A stretch of 64,000 bases of DNA from the NCBI GenBank assembly GCA_005518205.2, contig RFFC02000011.1, forward strand, positions 1 through 64,000, in the 5' to 3' direction. The DNA comes from Hormoscilla sp. GUM202. GTDB lineage: Bacteria > Cyanobacteriota > Cyanobacteriia > Cyanobacteriales > Desertifilaceae. This document shows, in pieces, positions 55,349-64,000 of the stretch. Made by a program: the position numbers and the translations under genes. The notes below the pieces were generated by a model. The model made no database searches, was not told the origin of the DNA, and worked only from the letters and a program-made list of their open reading frames with translations. The stretch's first letter is position 1; every line of letters begins with the position of its first letter.

Positions 55349-56895
55349 ATGGAAAATCTTAGGGATAAAAAGCTCAACTTACCAGATTGCAAATTTGGAT
55401 TTGACAGACCAATCCTGCCATATCTAATTATTGCTTTTGGCGGTGAGGTTGGTTCAATATTTGTCCAATCGTTCTCTATGGGCGGATGAAGCCGTTTTGG
55501 CTTTGAATATTGTCAATCGTTCTTATCTGGAATTGCTCCAACCTTTGGATTATGACCAAGGTGCGCCGATTGGTTTTTTGATGGTGGAAAAGTTTGCCGT
55601 TCAGATATTGGGCAATAACGAGTATGCGCTGCGGTTATTTCCTTTTATCTGTGGTGTTGCATCCTTGTTTTTGTTTTATGAATTAGGCAAGAAATGGCTT
55701 CTTAAATCTGGAGTTACTATTAGCTTACTTTTGTTTGCCTGTTTGAAATATTTAGTTTACTATTCCGCAGAGGTGAAACAGTATTCTAGTGATGTGACGA
55801 TCGCCCTCCTATTATATTTATTATTGCTGCCTCTGGCGAAGCAAAAATTGAACCGGGGTCAGATGATTAAATATTGTCTAGTAGGAGCGATCGTTATTTG
55901 GTTTTCCCATCCATCCATCTTTATATTAGCAAGTATTGGGAGTAGTGCATTGCTAAGGAGGCAGAAAGACCAAAATCAAACCAAAAAGTTGTTAGGCATT
56001 TACTCAGCTTGGATATTCAGTTTTGTCATCTTTTATTTTGTGTCTCTGAGCAACTTAACTGGCAATGAAACATTAACGACCTCTTGGGGTAATGCTTTTC
56101 CCGATACGACCTTTGATATCATCTGGATGCTAGATGCTTTCGGGAAATTTTTCTATAAACCTTTAGGCTTTGGTAAATGGATAGATGGATTAGCCATAGT
56201 CGCTTTTTTAGTGGGTTGTGTTTCCTACTGGTTGCGAAGAAAAGAAATTTTGTTGCTGTTGTTATCGCCATTATTGGCAACCTTTTCCGCTTCATTTTTA
56301 CACCAATATCCGTTTCGCAGTCGTTTAGTTTTATTTCTCACACCATTCGTGATTTTTCTCATCGCAGAAGGGGTACATTTTGAGCAAACCTCGGATAAAA
56401 TTTATCAGTATTTTCTTCGCGATCTTATTGCTATGGCAACCTTTAGCAAAAGGGATTCATCTAATGAAAAACCCGCGAACTTACTCAGAAATTAAACGGG
56501 TATTGAATTATATCAAAGCACGTCAACAACCAGGAGATATTTTATATATTTATCAACGAGGTATATATCAGTTCGAGTATTATGCCGAAAAATATGGTTA
56601 TCAAGAAGGTGATTATATTATTGGCGTGGATGACTTAGATGAATATGATGGGAAAAAACTATCAATTGCGGAAATTGCCAGATATAAAAAGGACTTGGAT
56701 AGACTGCGTGGGAATAAAAGAGTTTGGTTATTATTTTCTCACAATCATATTCCAGCAGAAAGGAGATTTTTCAAGGCTTATCTAAAAGAAATTGGCCTGA
56801 GAATAGATCGGTTTGTAAAAAAAGGATCTTATGTAGTTTTAGTTTTATACGATCTTAGTTACAAAAATGATGGTGAAATAATGAGTAAAACTTTT
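55349..56895 (+). pseudogene. glycosyltransferase family 39-like membrane protein, two frameshifts and an IS1 insertion
   Basis: Starts MENLRDKKLNLPDCKFGFDR, PILPYLIIAF; frame shifts near 55440 to RLVQYLSNRSLWADEAVLAL (the WADEA.. loop with acidic residue near the first membrane helix is typical of GT39/ArnT-like enzymes); many hydrophobic helices follow; frame shifts again near 56380 to LSKPRIKFISIFFAILLLWQ and a soluble C-terminal part (NYIKARQQPGDILYIYQRGI, VDDLDEYDGKKLSIAEIARY). IS1 sits in codon context IMSKTF at 56895. Intact protein would be about 540-570 residues. Such proteins move sugars from polyprenyl phosphate outside the membrane. Confidence 0.8.
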
Positions 56896-57767
56896 GGCGT
56901 TGCACAATTACGGGATGATTTAAATAGGTACCGGTACAGAATTATAACGTAGATAGTGCAATAATAACTTAATTGAAAGCCTCAACATTTCTTCGGACTT
57001 TGAGTAACATAATGTTTTTCTTTTTAATCCAGCTCGATAATGTCTTAATCGACCTATTTCACATTCAACACGGGTCATGTAGGTTTTGCTGACTATATGG
57101 TCAATATATTCAATAAACATTGGATAAACAGGCCATCCATCAGTAACGTATAAAAAGCATTGCCAACATTTTATAATATCCCACATAGGCTTAAAAGTTT
57201 CTGCAGAACGATCGCCTAATACCCATGTTATAATCCCTGGCTTGAAATGATTTACGACTGTCCATAGCCACTTTTTATTCTTTTTTTTATTGACATAAGT
57301 ATGCAACTCGTCAATTTCTGCAACCTCCGGAATATCGTAGTTTTCAGGGATTGACGGTAATTCTTTAGCTGCCTGTTTTACCCAATCAATTTGAGTATTA
57401 TGGCTGACACCAGTTATCCTTTCAATACCTCGAAATCCATTGCCATTAACGTACATTGTCAAACAATTTTTCTTGACATCTTCTGAATAACCGCGCGGAT
57501 AATAATGTTCGAGAAACTGGCGACGACAATCTTTACAAATTCAATTCTGTTTGCCGCGTCGGTGACCATTTTTATTGATGTTTTCAGAACCACATCTGGG
57601 ACATTTCATGTTCGACTCCTTTAGCTAATTCTTTCGCCTTACTATCCATGATAACACATATTATGACTAGGTCGAAAACAAACATCATACTATACATAAA
57701 TTCTGACTGTAAAATTGCAGATTATCATAATCTGCAATAACCCATCATCCCGAAAATGTGCAACGCC
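56896..57767 (-). mobile_element. IS1-family element, 872 bp, exact 8-bp TSD
   Basis: Ends GGCGTTGCACAATTACGGGA (56896) and the inverse GGCGTTGCACATTTTCGGGA (57767). Flanks AAACTTTT at 56888-56895 and 57768-57775 are identical. Different IS1 subgroup from the copy at 35621-36558. Confidence 0.9.
56920..57609 (-). pseudogene. IS1-family transposase with an in-frame TGA
   Basis: From ATG 57609: MKCPRCGSENINKNGHRRGK QN, TGA (57543-57541), ICKDCRRQFLEHYYPRGYSE, then VNGNGFRGIERITGVSHNTQ (helix-turn-helix), PEVAEIDELHTYVNKKKNKK (catalytic Asp), CFLYVTDGWPVYPMF (second Asp), RHYRAGLKRKTLCYSKSEEM. The stop falls in the zinc ribbon; the rest of the 229-codon frame is open. Re-initiation at TTG 57462 would omit the zinc ribbon. 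Confidence 0.85.
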
Positions 57768-57775
57768 AAACTTTT

Positions 57776-57904
57776 GATGATTGTAAATTTCTGTACCTAC
57801 GAGGTAAAAATTGCCTAAAAAATCACAATGTCACGGCGATGGCCAGATGCGATCGCCAATATCAATCCGGGGCAATGAAAATCAGGGGCACGATTAATAT
57901 TTAG
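57776..57904 (+). pseudogene. 3' end of the glycosyltransferase pseudogene, beyond the IS1
   Basis: Removing IS1 and one TSD copy joins KTF to DDCKFLYLRGKNCLKNHN in frame, ending at TAG 57902-57904. Whether all 42 codons belong to the original gene is uncertain. Confidence 0.45.
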
Positions 57905-57945
57905 GTTGATATATTGATTATTGATGCCGTGCCCCTACCACCATG

Positions 57946-57975
57946 CGATTTTTCGGGCCGTCCGCGGACCGATCG
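57946..57975. repeat. 30-bp direct repeat, right copy
   Basis: Exact copy of 55270-55299. Just before it TTGATGCCGTGCCCCTACCA (57921-57940) is a member of the GATGCCGTGCCCCTAC family of the 301-bp repeat. Confidence 0.85.
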
Positions 57976-58025
57976 CCAATAATTTTATCATCTACAGAAA
58001 GGTAGATCGTGGGCGGTGCCCGGGT

Positions 58026-58952
58026 TTAGATAATTTCATCATCTACAGAAAAATCAACTTCCGCCTTATCCTTACTCTGAGTTAGGTAATCCTTCTCGAA
58101 GGAGTCTTTCAGACCAGAAATCAGATCGAATTCTGGCCGCCAGTTGAGTTCGGTCATGGCTTTATGTACGTCAGCGAAGAAATGCTGCATTCGCAGGGGG
58201 AAGGCTTTGCGCTTGCCGAAATCAAACTTTTTCGGGTCGTAATGTACTATATTAATGCTATCAGCTGATTTGCCAGCAGCTTGCGTACAAGCACGGGCTA
58301 ATCCATCAAAGGTGACGTAGCGATCGCCCGAAACATTATAGATCTGCCCGATCGCCTGAGAGTTTCCCAAGACAGCAGCCATAGCCCGGGCCAAGTCTTG
58401 ACAATGTCCCAGTTGGGTGATATGATAGCCATTACCGGGAATAGGAATGGGGCGATCGCGGACAATCCGGTCAAAGAACCAGGATTCCAAAGGATTATAA
58501 TTCTTGGGTCCATAGATATAGGTAGGACGAATGGCAGTAAAGGGCAAACCAAGTGCTTGGAGATATGCTTCCGTTTCATACTTACCCTTGTGGCGAGAAT
58601 TGGGGTCGATCGCATCTGACTCTACATGGGGCATTTGGTCGGATTTGAGATAGACTCCGGCAGAACTCATGTAGACAAAATGCTGGACCTTGTCCTTAAA
58701 CATATCGGCAAGGGGTTGAGTGTCGCTGAGTTGGCGGCCATTGTTATCAAAGATAGCGTCAAACTTTTCCTGGGAAAGTTTTTCCTGGAGTTGGGCCGGA
58801 TCGGTGCGATCGCCATGAATCTGCTTGACCCCCGGGACTGGTACCGGTTGATTGCCGCGATTAAACAGCACAACTTCATGACCTTGTGCGACCAGAATTG
58901 GCGTGAGGTAAACACCGATAAACCGGGTGCCACCCATAATTAAGATTCTCAT
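58026..58952 (-). CDS. NAD-dependent epimerase/dehydratase family protein, CSP41b-like
   Basis: 308 residues from ATG 58952. Rossmann start RILIMGGTRFIGVYLTPILV; VVLFNRGNQPVPVPGVKQIH; FDAIFDNNGRQLSDTQPLAD; FVYMSSAGVYLKSDQMPHVE; FTAIRPTYIYGPKNYNPLES; IPIPGNGYHITQLGHCQDLA. The pattern is that of cyanobacterial homologues of the chloroplast stem-loop-binding protein CSP41b, atypical SDR proteins thought to bind RNA rather than reduce sugars. Exact role in cyanobacteria not established. Divergent from the MscS gene, 135 bp apart. Confidence 0.85.
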   Translation of the reverse strand: MRILIMGGTRFIGVYLTPILVAQGHEVVLFNRGNQPVPVPGVKQIHGDRTDPAQLQEKLSQEKFDAIFDNNGRQLSDTQPLADMFKDKVQHFVYMSSAGVYLKSDQMPHVESDAIDPNSRHKGKYETEAYLQALGLPFTAIRPTYIYGPKNYNPLESWFFDRIVRDRPIPIPGNGYHITQLGHCQDLARAMAAVLGNSQAIGQIYNVSGDRYVTFDGLARACTQAAGKSADSINIVHYDPKKFDFGKRKAFPLRMQHFFADVHKAMTELNWRPEFDLISGLKDSFEKDYLTQSKDKAEVDFSVDDEII

Positions 58953-59086
58953 GACCTTGTTGATTGTTAGTGGTTAAAGGTGAATTGCCAGCTTCCCGAG
59001 AAAGGGAAGGCATTGGCAATCTGGTAGATATTGTACTCCAGAAAGTAAAATATACTATACTGAAGCAGGTTTGATAGGTGAGGTTG

Positions 59087-61030
59087 ATGATGATGGCTGC
59101 GGCTCGTTTTTGGCGGAAAATCAGGGCCTTCGGGCAGAAGGGGAAAAGAATGATTTTGGCCTTGCTACTCATGCTGCTGTGGTTGACACTTTTAGGGCCA
59201 GCATGGGCAGAAAAGCCTCCAGAAAAGGTAGTGGTGAAGGTGCCAGTGATGCTGGATGGTAGGGAGTTGTTTTGGGTGAGTGATTCTGGAGAGTTCACTG
59301 CCGCCGAACGAGGGAAAAATATTAATGCCCTACTAGAGGAAAAACTAGATGGGACATTGAAATCGGGCATGGCGCTGGAGGTGAAAATTGCCCTGCAAAA
59401 CGAACAAATCACCCTGCGGATAAATGACCGGCATCTGGTGACGGTGACGGCGCGAGATACCATTCCAGGCGTGATGTTAGCAGAACAGGCGCAAATATGG
59501 CAGGAAAATCTTCAAGAGGCGATCGCCAGAGCCAAATATGAGCGGACACCTGCTTACATGGATCTGGCGATAAAATTGACTCTGGGGAGTATAATAGTGG
59601 CGATCGCGGTGCAGTGTATATTAATCTGGATAGATAGGCGGTATAGACGCCGACAGCTGCGACGGGAAGGTAGCGAAAGAGGATCTTGGCAATTATTAGT
59701 GCTGCTGCTACTGCGGATCGGGATAGGGATAGCAGTTGCTGGTTATATTGCCAATTTATTTCCCTGGACTCGTCGCTGGCTATACAAAGCCTACCAAGTT
59801 TTAATAACCACATTTTCAGTTGAGATTTTTACCTTAGGAAAAGAAGTAGTTTCACTCAACCGACTGCTGCTGATGGCTGTCTTAACACTGGGACTGTGGA
59901 TAGGGGTCAGTTGGTTGACCAAATTGCTGAAATCTCATATCTTACCCTTAGGGGGAGGAGACCAAACTGTCCGAGAGTCGATCGCCTATTTCCTCCGCTA
60001 CGGGTTAATTTTCTTTGGTTCCCTGCTAATCCTCACCGTTGGCGGGTTTGATTTTCGTTCCCTGGCCATTATAATTAGCGTCCTGGGGGTAGGAATTGGC
60101 TTTGGACTGCAAAATATTGTTAAAGACTTCATCAGTGGCTTGATCATGAGCTTCGATCGTCCGATAAAAGTCGGTGAATTAGTCCAAGTCGGGGAATTTC
60201 AGGGTTTAGTCCAACGCATCGGTCCGCGCGTTACCGAGATTTCTACCATAGAACGAGTAATTGTGATGATACCCAATTCTCGGTTTATCGAAGGGGAGGT
60301 GCAAAACTGGAATCGTAGCGGACTGACTCGCGTGAAAGTCTATGTCGGGGTCCCCTATGGTGCGGATATGGAATTAGTGCATAAAGTGCTCTTAGCTGCT
60401 GCTCAAGCTGCTCAAGCTCACCATCCTGATATTTTACGCCATCCTCCCCCCAAGGTGAAGTTTCGGGGGTTTGGCGATAGCGCCCTCAATTTTCGGGTGG
60501 TGGTGTTTATTCGCAACCCCCTGTCCGAACCAAAGGTGAGAACTCTGGTTTACAATCAGGTGGAAGCTTATCTGCGCCAATATCAGATCGAAATTCCTTT
60601 TCCCCAGCGTTCTTTACAGGTAAATATTCCTCAATTTAAGGAACTGGCCGCAACTTGGCAAAAGCAACCAGCTAAAGGAGATCTTGACTATCCCGATCGG
60701 GTCAGGGACAATGATATCCCAGCACCCCCGGTCGTGCAACCAGAATATGATTGGCAGGCGATCGTTTCCCAGATGCGGGGACCGTCCGGAGTAGAAATTA
60801 AAGACCGCCGATCTAATCTGAAGTCGTTCGGCAAATGCTTTGTCGGGTCCGAAGCAGTAGACTGGTTGATGGAGCATGAAAAAGCTACCAGAGAAGAAGC
60901 GATTCTGATCGGAGAATTAATGGTCTCCGAGAGGTTAATTCACCATGTCCTGGACGAACATGGCTTTAACGATGGACCCTTATTCTATCGCTTCTATGCT
61001 GATGAAAATACCACGTCCAAGCCAGACTAA
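59087..61030 (+). CDS. MscS-family mechanosensitive channel with C-terminal DEP domain
   Basis: 647 residues from ATG 59087 (GTG 59078 is possible). Signal/TM segment MILALLLMLLWLTLLGPAWA; periplasmic part with EKPPEKVVVKVPVMLDGREL; TM helices LGSIIVAIAVQCILIWI, LLVLLLLRIGIGIAVAGYIA, LLLMAVLTLGLWIGVSWLTK, YFLRYGLIFFGSLLILTVGG; pore helix and beta domain VLGVGIGFGLQNIVKDFISG, SFDRPIKVGELVQVGEFQGL, IERVIVMIPNSRFIEGEVQN; C-terminal DEP domain RSNLKSFGKCFVGSEAVDWL to GPLFYRFYADE (residues ~560-640). MscS channels relieve osmotic pressure; a DEP domain may bring membrane or partner binding. Confidence 0.9.
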   Translation: MMMAAARFWRKIRAFGQKGKRMILALLLMLLWLTLLGPAWAEKPPEKVVVKVPVMLDGRELFWVSDSGEFTAAERGKNINALLEEKLDGTLKSGMALEVKIALQNEQITLRINDRHLVTVTARDTIPGVMLAEQAQIWQENLQEAIARAKYERTPAYMDLAIKLTLGSIIVAIAVQCILIWIDRRYRRRQLRREGSERGSWQLLVLLLLRIGIGIAVAGYIANLFPWTRRWLYKAYQVLITTFSVEIFTLGKEVVSLNRLLLMAVLTLGLWIGVSWLTKLLKSHILPLGGGDQTVRESIAYFLRYGLIFFGSLLILTVGGFDFRSLAIIISVLGVGIGFGLQNIVKDFISGLIMSFDRPIKVGELVQVGEFQGLVQRIGPRVTEISTIERVIVMIPNSRFIEGEVQNWNRSGLTRVKVYVGVPYGADMELVHKVLLAAAQAAQAHHPDILRHPPPKVKFRGFGDSALNFRVVVFIRNPLSEPKVRTLVYNQVEAYLRQYQIEIPFPQRSLQVNIPQFKELAATWQKQPAKGDLDYPDRVRDNDIPAPPVVQPEYDWQAIVSQMRGPSGVEIKDRRSNLKSFGKCFVGSEAVDWLMEHEKATREEAILIGELMVSERLIHHVLDEHGFNDGPLFYRFYADENTTSKPD

Positions 61031-61051
61031 TCCAATTTTCAGCCCACAGCT

Positions 61052-61070
61052 ACCGTTCCGGAAAAATCAG
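61052..61070. repeat. 19-bp dispersed word ACCGTTCCGGAAAAATCAG
   Basis: Exact copies at 12161-12179, 12590-12608, 15589-15607 and 61052-61070, and inverted at 61659-61677; a near copy at 11960-11978. Three lie in different reading frames of three genes, this one is intergenic. Confidence 0.95.
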
Positions 61071-61146
61071 AACGCGATCGGGGTCTAGACAATGACGAAG
61101 GTCGAGACAGCAAGGATGGAGAATATTCTGGGGGAGTTATCGATGA

Positions 61147-61839
61147 CTAAAGGCTAAGTTTGGTAACGGCAATGTTACCAGAAAAACAAACATCGACATC
61201 CGTGCCAGCAGCCCGATCGCGCTTACCATACTCTCCGATATAATAATATTGGTCTTCCTCAATCCGATATTGTACAGGTAAAGGATGGGTACTGGGTTCA
61301 CATAAAACTATATCTGGATCGGCAGCACCTGGTTCGAGATGAGGTAAATTCACGTTCCAGAAACTACCCGGATCGAGGGGACGAGAGAAAAGGTCCGCTA
61401 ATAGCATAGCAGTCCATTTGGTCGCCCGCTCCCAATCAATTACCAAAGGTTTTTTGATCCAATGGGAAATAGCAATGCCGGGGATACCGAGAATGACAGC
61501 TTCTCGGACAGCAGCGACAGTTCCAGACATATAAACATCAACTCCCAAATTGCCCCCCGCATTAATCCCAGATAAGACCCACTCGACATCAGGACAAAGA
61601 TGTGTTATGGCCAGACGAGAGCAGTCTGCGGGAGTACCGCCAACAGCATATTCTGTGTCTGATTTTTCCGGAACGGTGGGACGGCCGACGTGAATTGGTC
61701 GATCTGTGGTAACTTGGTGCCCGCAGCCCGATAAATGCTCTTTAGGTGCGACAATGATACCATTGCCATCTAGCGCCCGCTGTAGCGCCCGGATGCCTGG
61801 GGCATCTATGCCATCATCGTTGGTTAGAATTAGGGTCAT
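61147..61839 (-). CDS. surE: 5'-nucleotidase SurE
   Basis: 230 residues from ATG 61839 (MTLILTNDDG). NDDGIDAPGIRALQRALDGN with the metal-binding Asp pair; IIVAPKEHLSGCGHQVTTDR (Ser/Asn of the site); EYAVGGTPADCSRLAITHL; WVLSGINAGGNLGVDVYMSG; GIAISHWIKKP. Hydrolyses nucleoside 5'-phosphates, cytoplasmic. Residues TVPEKSD between RPIHVGRP and TEYAVGG are encoded by the 19-bp repeat word; relatives usually have a short variable loop there. Followed by a spacer with the same word after the MscS gene. Confidence 0.9.
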   Translation of the reverse strand: MTLILTNDDGIDAPGIRALQRALDGNGIIVAPKEHLSGCGHQVTTDRPIHVGRPTVPEKSDTEYAVGGTPADCSRLAITHLCPDVEWVLSGINAGGNLGVDVYMSGTVAAVREAVILGIPGIAISHWIKKPLVIDWERATKWTAMLLADLFSRPLDPGSFWNVNLPHLEPGAADPDIVLCEPSTHPLPVQYRIEEDQYYYIGEYGKRDRAAGTDVDVCFSGNIAVTKLSL

Positions 61840-62118
61840 AAAGTTCAGGGTGGAAAGGATATGAATGCAAAGGACAGCATTAACTATAATAGTGGAACGA
61901 GTGCTGGGGGAGTGGAACAAGTGCTGGGGGAGTAGGACGAGTGCGGGTTGGATAATGACTGTCGCCCGTTGAGCAGTGACCTGTGCGGGTTGAGCAGTGA
62001 CCAGAGTTGGGAAAGTAGCATAGCTGGTTCGGATTGCTCGATTTTTCCTCGCACTCTCCAGTATAATAGAATCAAAGTTTATAATAGAGTAAGTTACCAG
62101 ATAGGATGAGATAGATGT
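61840..62118. other. spacer with short tandem repeats before the HEAT gene
   Basis: GAGTGCTGGGGGAGT(G/A)G units repeat at 61896-61945, and GCGGGTTGAGCAGTGACC twice near 61965-62003. Divergent promoters for surE and the HEAT gene should lie here. Confidence 0.5.
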
Positions 62119-64000
62119 ATGGCCATTGACGACCAAAATAATTTGTCCGCAGAAGCACTAATCCGGCAGCTTCCCAATTTTCACGATCGGACGCTGAAAC
62201 AGGATTATCTGAATTGGCTAGCAAATACAGAACCTCTAGCCAAGATTTTGCCGCAATTGTCAGATGAGACCCAGGCCCTGGGGGTGGTGAAGTTAGCCAT
62301 AGAGGTGGATCTGCGACTGGGGGCAAGGTTAGCAGGGGCGGTGAAGCCAGAGTTTCAAGAGCAAACGGTGGGTTTAATTGCGCAGTTAGAGGTGCCTCCC
62401 TTACTCAAGACTAAGCTTTTGGGCATGACAAAATCAACAGTGGCAGTTCCTATGCTGCTAACAGCTTTGTCAGATGCAGATGAGTTGGTTCGCAGTAGCG
62501 CCGCAGAGGGATTAGGATATATCGGTGATGAATCGGCGATCGGGCCTTTAATCAAAGCTTTATCCGATCGAGAAGAGTCGATGGTCTGCAGTGCAGTTAA
62601 GGCTTTAGGAGATATCGGCACCCCAGCAGCGATCGCGCCCCTGGGAGAAGCATTAGAGGATGAAGCCCGGCAGGTGCGAGTCCTGGCGGTGGAGGGGTTA
62701 GGAAAGATTGGCAGTAATGAGGCGATCGGGCTGTTGGGCCAAGCCTTAGAAGATGAAGATAGCTTGGTGAGACGGCAAGCTGTCAAAATGTTGGAGAGTA
62801 TAGGCAGTGAAGCAGTAATTCCAGTATTGCGACAAGCTTTGTTCAATCTTAGTGGGTGGCACGAGACTCGGGAGATATTAAGTGCGCTTTTAAGGGCGAT
62901 GGACACCCCGGCAGCAATTGAGTTGCTAAAGGAGGTTGTCTCATCTGAGAATCATTCAGCTCACGGAATGGCTACTGAAGCCTTAGTGAATATCGGCCAT
63001 CAAGTGATGGTGGAAGCCCTGCACCAAGCCTTGTCAAGTCCAGACAGTGAGGTGCGCAGGGAGGCTGTTGAAGAGTTGGTCAATATTACCATCCCCGCAG
63101 CGGTTCCGGCTTTAGCACAAGCCTTGTCGGATCCAGACTTGCATATTCATCAGGCCGTGCTGGAAACCTTAGGAAAGATCGGCAATGATGAGGCGATCGA
63201 GGTGTTGATCGAAGCGATGCTTTCCCCTGAAAACGAAGCCATTAGCAGTACAGCGGCTGAGGTGCTAGGAAATATTGCCTCAGATGCCGTGGTTGACGAA
63301 CTAATTGAAGCTTTATCCGATGAAAGAGAAGAGGTTCGTTGTGCAGTGGTGTCGGCCCTCGGAAATATTAATTCAGAAGACTCAGTTGACGTGCTGATCG
63401 GGACTTTGCAGCAGGATCCAGATGCAGATGTGCGCAGTCGTGCAGCAGCAGCATTAGGTAATATTAACTCTGACGAGGCAGTTGTGGCGCTGATCTCCGC
63501 TTTGCAGCAGGATCCTGAAGGAAATGTGCGCGAAACAGCGGCTGAGGTATTGGGAAAGATCGGCTCCCAGTCGGCAGTTGAGGCCCTCCAGTCAGCCTTG
63601 TCAGATGCCAACTTTTGGGTGCGGAATACTGCTGCTGAAGCCTTAAAAAATATCGGCGGCAGTCAGAAAAAAGTGCGATCGCTCTTCGGGCAGTTCCCAG
63701 CAGTGAATGCGCAGGCTTCCGCAGTGATTTCTGCTCTCATCCCAGTTGTGTCAAAGCAAGAACGTTATTATAGCTGGGAAGTGCAGAAAGCGATCGAACT
63801 GTTAGAGAAGATTGGCACCCCAGCAGCTATTGCAGCGCTGCAACAAGCTTTTTTAACTCCCGATCGAAATGTGCGTATAAAAGCTGTGGAGGCTTTAGTA
63901 AAGATCGGCAGTCCCGAAACAATAGAGGCCCTGCGACAAGCTTTGCTAGATCCAGAAATATACAATTATCGGGCGCTCATCAAGGTTTTAGGGAAGATTG
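62119..64000 (+). CDS. HEAT-repeat protein (PBS-lyase-like), cut by window edge
   Basis: At least 627 residues from ATG 62119, open to the right edge. Residues 1-105 are a helical leader (MAIDDQNNLSAEALIRQLPN, NWLANTEPLAKILPQLSDET). From about residue 110 the pattern A..PL..AL.D....VR..A.E.LG.IG repeats every ~31 residues, 15 or more times (ESAIGPLIKALSDREES, AAIAPLGEALEDEARQVRVL, EAIGLLGQALEDEDSLVRRQ). Such proteins are binding scaffolds; some HEAT proteins of this style act as phycobilin lyases or as NACHT-associated sensors. No catalytic motif is seen in the visible part. Confidence 0.85.
   Translation, partial: MAIDDQNNLSAEALIRQLPNFHDRTLKQDYLNWLANTEPLAKILPQLSDETQALGVVKLAIEVDLRLGARLAGAVKPEFQEQTVGLIAQLEVPPLLKTKLLGMTKSTVAVPMLLTALSDADELVRSSAAEGLGYIGDESAIGPLIKALSDREESMVCSAVKALGDIGTPAAIAPLGEALEDEARQVRVLAVEGLGKIGSNEAIGLLGQALEDEDSLVRRQAVKMLESIGSEAVIPVLRQALFNLSGWHETREILSALLRAMDTPAAIELLKEVVSSENHSAHGMATEALVNIGHQVMVEALHQALSSPDSEVRREAVEELVNITIPAAVPALAQALSDPDLHIHQAVLETLGKIGNDEAIEVLIEAMLSPENEAISSTAAEVLGNIASDAVVDELIEALSDEREEVRCAVVSALGNINSEDSVDVLIGTLQQDPDADVRSRAAAALGNINSDEAVVALISALQQDPEGNVRETAAEVLGKIGSQSAVEALQSALSDANFWVRNTAAEALKNIGGSQKKVRSLFGQFPAVNAQASAVISALIPVVSKQERYYSWEVQKAIELLEKIGTPAAIAALQQAFLTPDRNVRIKAVEALVKIGSPETIEALRQALLDPEIYNYRALIKVLGKI

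Overview
The window looks like chromosomal DNA of a cyanobacterium, probably a filamentous one with a repeat-rich genome. Evidence: very many HIP1-type GCGATCGC octamers and cyanobacterium-typical genes (Psb32, a CruA/CruP-type lycopene cyclase, DUF1816, DUF2499, DUF3593 and DUF4346 proteins, an SLH-containing OprB-type porin, a CsaB-type pyruvyl transferase, a CSP41-like epimerase). No rRNA, tRNA or phage module was seen.

Layout. 1-5.3 kb: two tandem Uma2-family genes with long coiled-coil tails, then decayed accessory genes (deleted phosphodiester glycosidase, DUF433/DUF5615 toxin-antitoxin pair with a nonsense codon, HNH gene split by a palindrome). 5.3-7.9 kb: a broken repeat/TPR gene carrying a 214-bp MITE-like element, and a small gene whose 3' end is made of a palindromic repeat. 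8.2-10.2 kb: lycopene cyclase. 10.4-11.7 kb: IS630 and TnpB remnants. 11.8-15.2 kb: coiled-coil protein, csaB, DUF2499, DUF3593. 15.2-27.6 kb: a mostly housekeeping minus-strand block (dnaE with an intein, gatA, DUF1816, rlmB, mrnC, STAS protein, carA), interrupted by one IS with an exact 8-bp target duplication. 27.6-30.1 kb: a wrecked multidomain Ser/Thr kinase gene containing an ORF-less group II intron. 30.2-35.6 kb: frameshifted retropepsin-like lipoprotein, PAS-GAF-pseudoreceiver protein, RibD-like reductase, COG3146 protein. 35.6-37.4 kb: IS1 element and a cluster of co-varying double-hairpin repeats. 37.5-40.9 kb: DUF4346, psb32, and a Panacea toxin-antitoxin pair whose antitoxin is a tandem duplication. 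41.4-43.3 kb: 301-bp tandem repeat, VapC-like toxin, a paralogous pair of small genes. 43.4-50 kb: adenylate cyclase, C5 DNA methyltransferase, a mosaic of sulfatase fragment, CRISPR-repeat remnants, a SAM methyltransferase and a duplicated dcm 5' end, then trpD. 50.5-51.3 kb: a four-repeat CRISPR array without cas genes, and a 21-bp tandem repeat. 51.4-64 kb: porin, PstS-type protein, pgsA, a glycosyltransferase pseudogene hit by a second IS1, CSP41-like epimerase, MscS-DEP channel, surE, and a HEAT-repeat protein running off the end.

Two themes recur. Many accessory genes carry visible lesions (nonsense codons, frameshifts, internal deletions, insertions). Short palindromic or word-like repeats lie both between and inside genes; one 19-mer occurs five times exactly and is read in three different frames in three proteins. 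All functional calls come from reading protein motifs by eye; no database search was possible.
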